Below, one piece after another: positions 31,632 to 39,760 of a stretch of 49,794 nucleotides of DNA (within the stretch, counting starts at the first letter, position 1; the number at the start of each line of letters is the position of its first letter). A program made the translations under genes and the position numbers. The stretch lies in assembly GCA_021324515.1 (NCBI GenBank), contig JAJPIY010000312.1, positions 1 to 49,794 of the forward strand, in the 5' to 3' direction. Source of the stretch: Planctomycetota bacterium (GTDB lineage Bacteria; Planctomycetota; Planctomycetia; Gemmatales; Gemmataceae). The notes below the pieces were generated by a model that searched no databases, had not been told where the DNA came from, and saw only the letters and a list, made by a program, of their open reading frames with translations.

Positions 31632-33464
31632 TTAGTTGCAGCAGCTCCCGCTGCCGCAGGAGGTGGTGCAGCAGCTGTCGCAGCAGCAGCAGCAACGACG
31701 TTGGAACAGCCGGCTGAGCAAGCCCGGCTTCTTGCAGCAGCAGCAAGGCGTGCAGCAGCAAGGCGTGCAGCAGCAAGGCGTGCAGCAGCAGCTGCTAGTG
31801 CAGCAGCAGCTCGGCTGGCAGCAGGCTGGCTGCGGGCAGCACGGGGCCGGGCAAGCCTGGCAAACCACCGGCACCTTACGGCAACGCTGCACGCACACTT
31901 CGACCGGTACGCACACCTTGACGCACTTGCACACGGTGCAGGGCACGCACTCGGTCACGGTGTAGGGCACGCAGCACTTGACCGTATACGGCACTTGGGT
32001 GCAGACGGTGTAGGGCACGCATTTCATGACGGTGCAGGGCACCATCTCGCAGACGGTGTAGGGCACACACTTCTTGACGGTGTAGGGCACCATCCGGCAG
32101 ACGGTGTAGGGCACCATCTTGACGCACTGCTGCGTCACCGTTTGCCACACCACGCACGGCACTTGCTTCTTGCAGACCTCGGTGACCATATGGCACGTGG
32201 TGGTCGTATAGGTCGTGGTGAAGGTCGCGCCGCACTGGAAGGTACGGCCGGGGCCGGGGCAGCCATAGGTATGGCCTTGGCCGTCAACCCAGGCGCCTTT
32301 GCAGCAGCGGACTACCGTATAGGGAACCTGCTTCTTGCACACCTGGGGTACGTATTGCGTGACCGTATAGGGCACCTTCTGCACCGTCGTCACCGGCACC
32401 ATCTTGCAGACGGTGTAGGGGACTTTGGTGATGACCGTGTAAGGCACCTTTTTGCACACGGTATACGGCACCATCTCCGTCACACACTTCTTGCAGTAGG
32501 TGACGCACGGCTCGCACACCGTGGTCCAGCGCGTGACCTGGCGGGTGCAGATCTGGGGCGGGCACTGGACCGTGCAGCGTTGCAGGCGGCCGCGCTGATA
32601 CTTGCAGGAGCAGGTGCAGGGATCGAAGCAGCAGCTGCCACAGGTACGCTGCCAGTAATGTTTGGTTTTGCCGGGGACGCAGTAGGTCTCACAGCAGCAC
32701 TGCTTGACCTTGCGCGTCTTATATGTAGTGACCGGCACGCAAATTGTCTTTTTGCAGCACTTGTAGCAAGTCTGCACACATTCCTTGTAGCAAGTCTGGC
32801 AGCACTCCTTATAGCACGTTTGGTAGCACGGTTTGCAGCAGGTGCAGCAAACCGTTTTGTAGCATGTCACGCACACCGGTTTGCAGACCGTGTAGCAGCA
32901 TTCACGGAAGCAAGTTTCGCAAAACTGATGGCAGGCCTGCTGGACGCACTGATGGCAATGCGTCTGATAGCAGGGCTTGCAAACAGTGTAGCAGCACTCG
33001 CGCATGACGCACTGAGGAACGCGCTTGCAGATGGTGTAGCAGCACTGCTTGTAGCACGTCTGGTAACACGGCTTGCAGCAGGTCTGGCACACTTCCTTGT
33101 AGCACGTCTTATAGCACGGCTTGCATACGGTGCAGGGTACTTGTTTGTAGCACGTTTGATAGCAAGGCCGATAGCAGGTCTTGCACTCTTGACGGTAGCA
33201 GGTCTTGCAGACCTGTTTCATGACGGTTTCTTGGACCGTCTTATAACAGGTCTGCCAGCGCTTTTCCAGGACGGTGTCGTAAACTAATTTGTAGCAGGTC
33301 TGGCACTGTTGTTGGCAAGCGGGGAAGCAGCATTGGGCCTGGCAACACGGCTGCGAACAACAGCCGTAGTTGGAACAGCCGCAATGCGCTGCCGCCGCAT
33401 ACTGGACGGCCCCCAACAGGCCGACCAGGGCAGCCAGCAACGGCGCTCCCAAGCGCATCCTCAT
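31632..33464 (-). CDS. Secreted Cys-rich YTV-repeat protein
   Basis: A 610-residue exported protein. Signal peptide MRMRLGAPLLAALVGLLGAV ending AAAAH; start backed by GAGGAGACG. Residues about 25-250 are built of CYK/CYQ repeats with CxxxCY spacing (TCYKPCYQTCYK). A bridge with CCCETYC and HYWQRTCGSCC follows. Residues about 330-540 carry eleven exact VPYTV motifs plus variants (VPCTV, VPVTTV), usually followed by C or K. The tail is a run of Cys clusters with three 15-bp tandem repeats (CCCTP) at about 31736-31790. The YTV type is known from planctomycetes, where it has been linked to the proteinaceous cell wall; a disulfide-linked envelope role is likely. The antisense strand has a long open frame only because of the repeat composition. 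Confidence 0.88.
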   Translation of the reverse strand: MRMRLGAPLLAALVGLLGAVQYAAAAHCGCSNYGCCSQPCCQAQCCFPACQQQCQTCYKLVYDTVLEKRWQTCYKTVQETVMKQVCKTCYRQECKTCYRPCYQTCYKQVPCTVCKPCYKTCYKEVCQTCCKPCYQTCYKQCCYTICKRVPQCVMRECCYTVCKPCYQTHCHQCVQQACHQFCETCFRECCYTVCKPVCVTCYKTVCCTCCKPCYQTCYKECCQTCYKECVQTCYKCCKKTICVPVTTYKTRKVKQCCCETYCVPGKTKHYWQRTCGSCCFDPCTCSCKYQRGRLQRCTVQCPPQICTRQVTRWTTVCEPCVTYCKKCVTEMVPYTVCKKVPYTVITKVPYTVCKMVPVTTVQKVPYTVTQYVPQVCKKQVPYTVVRCCKGAWVDGQGHTYGCPGPGRTFQCGATFTTTYTTTTCHMVTEVCKKQVPCVVWQTVTQQCVKMVPYTVCRMVPYTVKKCVPYTVCEMVPCTVMKCVPYTVCTQVPYTVKCCVPYTVTECVPCTVCKCVKVCVPVEVCVQRCRKVPVVCQACPAPCCPQPACCQPSCCCTSSCCCTPCCCTPCCCTPCCCCKKPGLLSRLFQRRCCCCCDSCCTTSCGSGSCCN

Positions 33465-33932
33465 GGTAATCGTCTCCTCGACACGATGTTGTGTGGAATC
33501 CCAGGGGAGTAATTCAGGCAACTCGGTGGTTACCAAACCGCAGTGCAAGCAAGGGCCAGCAACGACCGAACTACCTGCTGTCCGTCGCGGCGGACAGCAT
33601 TTCCGCGTATGGTTATCGGCTCGCCATTCTGCCCGGAATAAGAGGTTGCGACAGTTTACGGCCCTTACCTGGCCTTCGTTGCTTCCGCCCGCAACGTCCC
33701 TAGCGGCCGTACCGAAGAACACGGATGCGCGGCCTTCCAACTTTTCGCTAGCCCATGGCCTTGGCGAAAGACGGAGAGTGCGCAAAAAACGCCGACGACA
33801 TGGTTCCACCACGTCGCCGGCAGAGATTGGATCGCGAGAAGGGCACCCGGGACAGGCCGCCGCCGAAACGCCTGCTCCAGCATGGCCCTGGGGCGGGCGG
33901 CGGTCTGAAGGGGTATGACGGCGAGGGAGCCT
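33465..33932. other. Intergenic, upstream of the YTV gene
   Basis: About 470 bases with no convincing gene. It should hold the YTV promoter and perhaps a long leader. Short open frames on both strands have poor composition and no ribosome sites. No repeat of the families seen elsewhere was found. Confidence 0.45.
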
Positions 33933-34130
33933 TTACGACACACGCTCTAGGCTACAGCGCGCCCGGAGGTTCTCGCACAAACGCTGACAACGTGCGAGAT
34001 CGCGGATCATGTTTTCGGTCAACAAGTGAACCGCTTCGGCATCTTCTGCCCATTCCAGCCGCTGCTGGTTGACCGAAAGATGTTCCAGGGTATCGCGTAG
34101 ACACAAGAGATTAGCATCGCGTTGACTCAT
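33933..34130 (-). CDS. Small hypothetical protein
   Basis: A 65-residue, mostly helical protein (MSQRDANLLCLRDTLEHLSV, then a segment with LEWAEDAEAVHLLTENMIRD and three Cys residues). The composition and amphipathic pattern look like a real protein, possibly a small helical dimer. ATG at 34130 or 34136; ribosome site weak. I do not know the family, though short proteins of this kind occur in planctomycetes. Confidence 0.6.
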   Translation of the reverse strand: MSQRDANLLCLRDTLEHLSVNQQRLEWAEDAEAVHLLTENMIRDLARCQRLCENLRARCSLERVS

Positions 34131-34136
34131 AGGCAT

Positions 34137-34535
34137 ATCCACTTGGGTTGATTCGGCCCTTGGCCTTTCCACACCCAAAGGAATACGCAAGCCGCGTGCC
34201 AAGGTCGGCTTCCAGATAGGCAGCCTTCCTATAACTCTTTGCTACAGAATAAGTTGCGAATTTCGGAAAACGACGCCCTGGCGGCACCATAGGCGAGGAG
34301 ATTGTAAAACTTACTGAGTCTGCATGGCCAAAAAAGAGAAAGGTTACTTTCGCGCTCGTCAAAATCCCGAACCCACCGCCAGGATTCGGCTTGACATGGA
34401 CCGCAAAACCTGCGACGCATGGATAGAGAGACGTTTTTCACGCGCGCGGAAGTCATCGCGGCTGTTCGAGGCACGAGGGACGCCTGCTTGCTCGTCGCGC
34501 GAATGACGGGGGTGGGTTAGGGAGGTTGGTTGTTC
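34137..34535. other. Intergenic, lower GC, no gene recognised
   Basis: About 400 bases between two divergent small genes. AT-richer in the centre (around 34210-34330) than the neighbourhood. It probably holds both promoters. No RNA gene or strong hairpin seen. Confidence 0.4.
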
Positions 34536-34853
34536 ATGTTGCATATTACCTGTGATCTTTGCGGTACAGAGCTTCGCCCTGGTCAAGATCATTACATCGT
34601 GAAGATCGAGGTCTTCGCTCGCCATGATCCGGCTCAATTGACCGAAGCGGATCTCGAAGAAGATCATATGGAAGCAGTCAGTCAGCTGCTGCGGGAGCTA
34701 GACGACGCCGAAGCTGCCCAAGCCATCCAACCGACACGGCACCATCTTCGCTACGATTTGTGCCCGGAATGTCGCCAACGTTATCTCGACAATCCTCTTC
34801 AAAAAGACTCGACCAAGGAAGCCGCTCAGAAGTTCGACTTCAGCGAAAATTAA
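34536..34853 (+). CDS. Small zinc-binding protein
   Basis: A 105-residue protein. The N-terminus MLHITCDLCGTELRPGQDHY has a CxxC pair, and a second CxxC (LCPEC) comes at about residue 80, so a split zinc ribbon is likely. Between them is an acidic helix (LTEADLEEDHMEAVSQLLRE). The C-terminus is charged. Ribosome site GGGAGG ten bases before ATG. Function unknown; it is upstream of the MoxR operon by about 160 bases but probably separate. Confidence 0.8.
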   Translation: MLHITCDLCGTELRPGQDHYIVKIEVFARHDPAQLTEADLEEDHMEAVSQLLRELDDAEAAQAIQPTRHHLRYDLCPECRQRYLDNPLQKDSTKEAAQKFDFSEN

Positions 34854-35017
34854 TCGAGAGGGGCGCCTTTGTCGGATTAGCGATGTTTCGAGGAATGCGC
34901 CGTTATCGGCAACAATCTTGCGAAGCGCCGCTACCCGGACAGCAGCGCCGGAAATATGTAGGATAACATCTCTCGTTTCCTTTTCGACTCGCTAGGGTTA
35001 CGGCAGTACGGGAGATC

Positions 35018-35989
35018 ATGACCATCCATTCTCCGCTCCTCGAAGAGCCATCGCGTCAGGCCAGTCATTTGCTGGCCAAACTCCAGAGCAACGTCGCCAG
35101 CGTATTTCTAGGCAAGCCGGAGACCATCCGCCTGGCCTTGGTGGCCCTCTTGGCGGAAGGGCATCTGCTTATCGAAGACGTGCCTGGCATCGGCAAGACG
35201 TTGTTGGCCAAGGCGCTGGCGCGCAGCCTCGGCTGTTCTTTTCACCGCATTCAGTTCACTCCAGACCTGCTGCCCAGCGATGTGCTCGGAACCAGCGTCT
35301 TCCATCAGGGCACCGGCACATTCGTGTTCCAACCAGGCCCGTTGTTCGCCCAGGTAGTGCTGGCTGATGAGATCAACCGGGCCACCCCGCGGACCCAAAG
35401 CGCCCTGTTGGAGGCCATGAGCGATCATCAGGTGTCGTTGGATGGACAAACCCACTTGCTCGGTCCGCCTTTCTTCGTATTGGCCACTCAGAACCCCTAC
35501 GAGTTCGAGGGCACCTATCCCTTGCCGGAGAGCCAGCTCGATCGCTTCCTCATGCGGTTGCGCATCGGGTATCCTCAGCGAGACGCCGAAAAGAGCATTT
35601 TGACCGGCCATCGCAGCGGCGAGCCGGTCGAGCAGTTGCAAGCGGTCCTGTCGGCCGAGGAAGTAGTGACGTTGCAGCGCCAGGTTCGGCAAGTGCGCGT
35701 TGAAGAAACCTTGGCCGATTATCTGCTGGACCTCATCGCCGCCACGCGCTATCATCCAGATATTCACCTGGGCGGCAGCACGCGGGCGGCCTTGGCCCTG
35801 TATCGCGCTGCCCAGGGACTGGCCCTCCTGGAGGGACGGGATTACGTCGTGCCCGATGACATCAAGCACTTGGCCGTGGCCGTACTTGCCCATCGCATTC
35901 TGCCCCGCATGCCCCGACAGGACGGCACCGCCAACGCTGCTGAGGAAATCATTCGGGACATCCTCGCCCAGACACCGGTCCCGTCGTGA
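35018..35989 (+). CDS. MoxR-family AAA+ ATPase
   Basis: A 323-residue AAA+ chaperone of the MoxR group. Walker A is EDVPGIGKTLLAKALA (about residues 53-68), Walker B VVLADEINRATPRTQSALLE (about 115-134), sensor 1 in VLATQNPYEFEGTYPLPESQ, and the C-terminal lid carries sensor 2 in GGSTRAALALYRAAQGLAL. MoxR proteins work with DUF58 and VWA-type partners to mature or activate enzyme or envelope complexes. Its stop overlaps a GTG in the DUF58 frame, but the better DUF58 start is 53 bases on. Operon with DUF58 and transglutaminase. Ribosome site GGGAGA. Confidence 0.95.
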   Translation: MTIHSPLLEEPSRQASHLLAKLQSNVASVFLGKPETIRLALVALLAEGHLLIEDVPGIGKTLLAKALARSLGCSFHRIQFTPDLLPSDVLGTSVFHQGTGTFVFQPGPLFAQVVLADEINRATPRTQSALLEAMSDHQVSLDGQTHLLGPPFFVLATQNPYEFEGTYPLPESQLDRFLMRLRIGYPQRDAEKSILTGHRSGEPVEQLQAVLSAEEVVTLQRQVRQVRVEETLADYLLDLIAATRYHPDIHLGGSTRAALALYRAAQGLALLEGRDYVVPDDIKHLAVAVLAHRILPRMPRQDGTANAAEEIIRDILAQTPVPS

Positions 35990-36002
35990 CAAAGGATGCC
36001 GG

Positions 36003-36092
36003 GAGGAAGGACCAAGAAGACAAGGAGAATTGGAGGAGAGAAATGAACGATTGCAAACGCCGGAAGAGGCCTTTCCTCCTTGGTCCTTCCTT
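36003..36092. repeat. Inverted repeat spanning the DUF58 start
   Basis: GAGGAAGGACCAAGAAG at 36003-36019 pairs (about 15 of 17) with CTCCTTGGTCCTTCCTT at 36076-36092. The ribosome site GGAGGAG (about 36031-36037) and the ATG at 36043 lie in the loop; the right arm encodes residues 12-17 (LLGPSF). Confidence 0.7.
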
Positions 36093-37230
36093 CATTGGCC
36101 TTCCCGCAGAAGGGGGGTACTGTCTGCTGGTAGCGCTGGGGCTTTTGAGCATCGGCCTGCACCGGCGCATCAATCTGTTGCTGCTCCTGGGCGATGTCCT
36201 TGTGGTCATAACGGTGCTGAACCTAGTGGCGGCGGGGCGAAGCCTGCGCGGCGTGCAAGCGCGCCGTCGCTTCGACGAATGGCTGTTCGCCGGTACGCCT
36301 TGTAGAGTAGAAGTGCAGCTGAGCAATCCCAGCCGAAACGCCCGTCTGGAGCTGCGCATCTATGATGAAGGACTGGATCACGCCGCAGCATGGCTGATTG
36401 ACTATCTCCCTGCTCAGGGCAGCGTGACCTGGCGCCGACAAGTGGTCCTGCCGCGCCGGGGCCGCTATACGTGGGGAGCGCTACGGGCAAGCAGCGGCTA
36501 TCCGTTTGGTCTCGTCGAGCGGCGCCGGTTGCTGACGGCAGAGGAAACTGTGACCGTGCTGCCCTGTCTGGGTTGGTTGCACCGGGGCCGGTTCCTGCGG
36601 TACTTACGCAACCTGTCGGTGCAGCCCCGGCCTCTCTCTCTCCGCCAGAAACCGCGGCCCAGCCCGAGAGCGCAGGCGGAGTTTCATGGGCTGCGTTCCT
36701 ATCGCAGCAGTGATAGTCCACGACTGATTCACTGGCGCACCTCCGCCCGCCGCGGAGAGCTAATGGTCCGGGAATTCGAGGATGAACCCAGCGATAATCT
36801 GATTCTCCTCCTCGATCCGACGCTGCCGACGGAAGCAGGCCCTTGGGGCATGTCGCTGCGCGAACCATTCGAGGGACTGATCAGTTTGACTGCTTCGATC
36901 TGCTGGGAATGGTGTCGGCGTCGGGACGATCGGCTGGTGCTGGCCGCAGCGACGGCCGAGCCGCTGGTGCTAGACGGCGTGACGGGGCCTGAACAGGCCC
37001 GACGCATTTTGGAATACCTGGCCGTATTGGAGTGCGGCCCCGGCCCGGCCGATGGGGCCGTGATCGGGCGCTTGCAAGCGCGGCGCTTGCCTGCGGCCCT
37101 TGTCGTGGTAGTGGCGCTGGGGCGCAGCGCTTTGATCGAGCCTCTGCGGCGCGCCCTGGGGCGTCCCGTTTATTGTCTGGATGCCATGCGCATGGACAGC
37201 TTCGATTTTTATACACCGCCGACCTCCTAG
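36043..37230 (+). CDS. DUF58 domain protein
   Basis: A 395-residue partner of MoxR. Two hydrophobic stretches near the N-terminus (about residues 22-60) anchor it; the DUF58 signature SYRSSDSPRLIHWRTSARRG is at about 219-238, and the following FEDEPSDNLILLLDPTL opens a VWA-like fold with the Asp of a possible metal site. The C-terminus is a Rossmann-like VWA half. Start at ATG 36043 with perfect GGAGGAG is preferred over GTG 35986, which would overlap moxR by four bases. Likely acts with MoxR and the transglutaminase at the cell envelope; the actual substrate is unknown. Confidence 0.9.
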   Translation: MNDCKRRKRPFLLGPSFIGLPAEGGYCLLVALGLLSIGLHRRINLLLLLGDVLVVITVLNLVAAGRSLRGVQARRRFDEWLFAGTPCRVEVQLSNPSRNARLELRIYDEGLDHAAAWLIDYLPAQGSVTWRRQVVLPRRGRYTWGALRASSGYPFGLVERRRLLTAEETVTVLPCLGWLHRGRFLRYLRNLSVQPRPLSLRQKPRPSPRAQAEFHGLRSYRSSDSPRLIHWRTSARRGELMVREFEDEPSDNLILLLDPTLPTEAGPWGMSLREPFEGLISLTASICWEWCRRRDDRLVLAAATAEPLVLDGVTGPEQARRILEYLAVLECGPGPADGAVIGRLQARRLPAALVVVVALGRSALIEPLRRALGRPVYCLDAMRMDSFDFYTPPTS

Positions 37231-37289
37231 CCCTTGATTTGCCGAGGACACGGTACGGCCCTCAGTAAGAGCCGAGGGCCAGGGGAAGA

Positions 37290-39638
37290 ATGGTTATGTC
37301 GCTGGAACACTGGTTTCGTCTGTCGCAGTATCTGACGCTGGGGTTGTCGTGTGCCGCCCTGGTGTTCGCTGAGACGCCGTTCCTGCCTGAACTGCAAATC
37401 TGTCTGGCCCCGGTGTTGGCCCTGCTGTTCTTGGCCTGGTGGGTTGATGGACGTTGGGGCCTGCCTAACTGGGGGGCCAACCTTTTGGGGCTGCTCATCG
37501 CTGCCGCGGGCCTCTTCTGGCTGGTGACGCAGCTGAGTGATAATGATTTCGTACTAGCACATCTGCCTTTGCACCTTGCACTGCTGCCGTATATGGGACC
37601 GCTGTCAATGGCAGCGCTGTTGGTCAAAGTATTTCGACGACGCGACGCCGGCCATTTCTGGCACCTGCAAGGTCTGGGATTGCTCCAGATTGCTTTGGGC
37701 TGTCTGCTCGACGGCGGCCCGGTATTCGGCGCCCTGATGGCGGCTTATCTCGCCAGCGACCTTATTTGTCTGACCCTGCACTATCGGTTAGCCGCGCGAA
37801 AAGGGGCGAACAGTTATCCCTGCCACGACCAGCAGAGAGCAGAGGAGATGGCGGCAACACTGCTGTCTAACGGTCGCGGCCCCGGCAATATCTCCTTGCT
37901 CGCCTTTGCCCTACGGTGGACCGTCCTGATTTCTGCGGCGTCGCTGCTGCTGTTTCTGCTCACGCCGCGCCACGACAACTGGAGCTGGGAGCCATTGAGC
38001 CGGCTTCGTTCCGGATACAGCCGCAACCATTTCCAGGGTGTCGGCGAAGAGATGAACCTCAATCATATCGGCCGAGTCGAGATGGACGACGCGGTAGCCC
38101 TGCACGTTGCCGCCGTCGATGCGGTCGGCCAGCCCAAACTCGACCTGCCCGCCGACCAGCGCTGGCGCGGCAGCGTGCTCGACTGGTACGACCACGGCAA
38201 ATGGTTGACGATGCATCTGATGCCGATGCGCCCGTGGCGAAGTCGTCAAGAGAAGTTGCCGGATTTCGGCCCCGATCAATTTTTCCTAACCTTCACGGTC
38301 CAGCCGCGCCAATCCGGCGGCTTGGTGCTAGCCGAACCAATTCGCTTCGGGCCGGACCAGGCGCGCTTGCCTGTGCTCTCTTTGGATAACTACGACCGAC
38401 GCCGCCTGTTTGTGGAGTTTTCGGGCACGGTGCTGCCGCAGATGCTCACCAACCTGCGGCGCGAGTATCGCTATCGCCAGGTAATGCCGCCAGCTGGCGA
38501 TCTCTCTCGGATACCTGCTGAGGGCGTATGGCCCCCCAAGGAAATTCAACTGCTGACCAACTTGCCGTCCTCTCTCTATGCTCCCTTGCAAGATTGGACC
38601 GTGCAACTGTTGCGTCGCCTGGCTCAGCATCCGCTTTATCGCTTGCCGGAAGGCGTTCGCGCTGCCTTGGCCAACCCTGCCGATTCTGTCTCCTTTGCTC
38701 AGGACCACTGGGAAGCGGTGGCCCGCGCCCTCACCGATTACCTGGCTTACTCCGGCGAATATACCTACACGCTGGAAATCACTCGTCACAATCGCTCCAT
38801 CGATCCCGTTTTGGATTTCCTGATTAACGTCAAACAGGGGCATTGCGAGCGTTACGCGGCGGCGCTGGCCCTGATGCTGCGCTCGGTGGGTATCCCTGCC
38901 CGCGTGATCAAAGGTTTTCGCGGCTGCGACAGCCTGGGCGACGGTCACTACGTAGTGCGGCACAGTCACGCGCACGCCTGGGTGGAAACCCTGGTTCCGC
39001 ACGTCCCTTCTGTGGGCGAGGCCCAAGCCCCGCTTCGCCGGACGCCTCTTTACGATTGGCTAACCTTGGATCCCACGCCGCCGGAACCGATGGCGTCCGC
39101 ACGCCGCTTATCGATGACCCGGTTATGGGAGGAAGTACAGCGTTTTTGTCTGCAATGGTGGCGAGCCTTGATTGTCGAATATAACGGTGACCAGCAGGCC
39201 GACTTATGGGACACGCTGATGTCCGCCCCGACCTTGTCCTTGCTGCAGGCCGGGGGCCGTGTCGTTTCGGCATTTGCCGCCGCCGCAGCCCTGGGGCTGT
39301 TTCTGCGCCGCCTGCGCTACCGCCGAAGCGCACCCTTCCTGCGCAGAGACGGAGCCAAGGGCCCATCGAGTGATCTGGCCATTTATCCGCGGTTGGTACG
39401 GATTTTGACGCGCTACACCTCGCTGCGGCCCGTTTGCGGACAGACGCCGCGCGAATACGGTGCCGCAGCCTGGCGGCTCCTCCAGGCGCGGCCCGCTTGG
39501 GCCGCGCTGGCCGGACTGCCGATGCATGTCGTCGAGCTGTTCTATCGGGTCCGTTTCGCCGGCCGCCCGCTGAATGAACGAGAACGCCGGGAAATAGACA
39601 AGGCCCTTGCTCGTTTCGCGGAGAAATTGCGCTCGTGA
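37290..39638 (+). CDS. Membrane transglutaminase-like protein (TgpA/DUF3488 type)
   Basis: A 782-residue protein. Several N-terminal helices (about residues 10-230) precede a periplasmic transglutaminase core with Cys519 in GHCERYAAALALMLRSVG, His562 in HSHAHAWVE and Asp594 in LTLDPTPP, the full catalytic triad. A further helix near residue 660 and a cytoplasmic tail with a DUF4129-like end (TPREYGAAAWRLLQARPAWA) follow. In Pseudomonas the TgpA type is an essential periplasmic protein; genetic clusters with MoxR and DUF58 are conserved. It may cross-link or cleave envelope proteins. Start at ATG 37290 with AGGGGAAG; ATG 37296 also possible. Confidence 0.92.
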   Translation: MVMSLEHWFRLSQYLTLGLSCAALVFAETPFLPELQICLAPVLALLFLAWWVDGRWGLPNWGANLLGLLIAAAGLFWLVTQLSDNDFVLAHLPLHLALLPYMGPLSMAALLVKVFRRRDAGHFWHLQGLGLLQIALGCLLDGGPVFGALMAAYLASDLICLTLHYRLAARKGANSYPCHDQQRAEEMAATLLSNGRGPGNISLLAFALRWTVLISAASLLLFLLTPRHDNWSWEPLSRLRSGYSRNHFQGVGEEMNLNHIGRVEMDDAVALHVAAVDAVGQPKLDLPADQRWRGSVLDWYDHGKWLTMHLMPMRPWRSRQEKLPDFGPDQFFLTFTVQPRQSGGLVLAEPIRFGPDQARLPVLSLDNYDRRRLFVEFSGTVLPQMLTNLRREYRYRQVMPPAGDLSRIPAEGVWPPKEIQLLTNLPSSLYAPLQDWTVQLLRRLAQHPLYRLPEGVRAALANPADSVSFAQDHWEAVARALTDYLAYSGEYTYTLEITRHNRSIDPVLDFLINVKQGHCERYAAALALMLRSVGIPARVIKGFRGCDSLGDGHYVVRHSHAHAWVETLVPHVPSVGEAQAPLRRTPLYDWLTLDPTPPEPMASARRLSMTRLWEEVQRFCLQWWRALIVEYNGDQQADLWDTLMSAPTLSLLQAGGRVVSAFAAAAALGLFLRRLRYRRSAPFLRRDGAKGPSSDLAIYPRLVRILTRYTSLRPVCGQTPREYGAAAWRLLQARPAWAALAGLPMHVVELFYRVRFAGRPLNERERREIDKALARFAEKLRS

Positions 39639-39760
39639 ATCCGCCCGGACCGAAAAGTTCCGTTCGGAGCAGGCGCTGTAGCGGTTAACGACGCTTCGCA
39701 ATCGCTCGCAACGGTTGAGAACATCCTCTCCCGATGAAATACGAGAGACAACCAATCACC

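Noticed and set aside
31629-33287. Long plus-strand open frame, 552 residues, Ala/His/Leu-rich
   Set aside because: Antisense to the YTV gene; its openness follows from the Cys and Tyr-Thr-Val codon repeats. It has no domain and no ribosome site.
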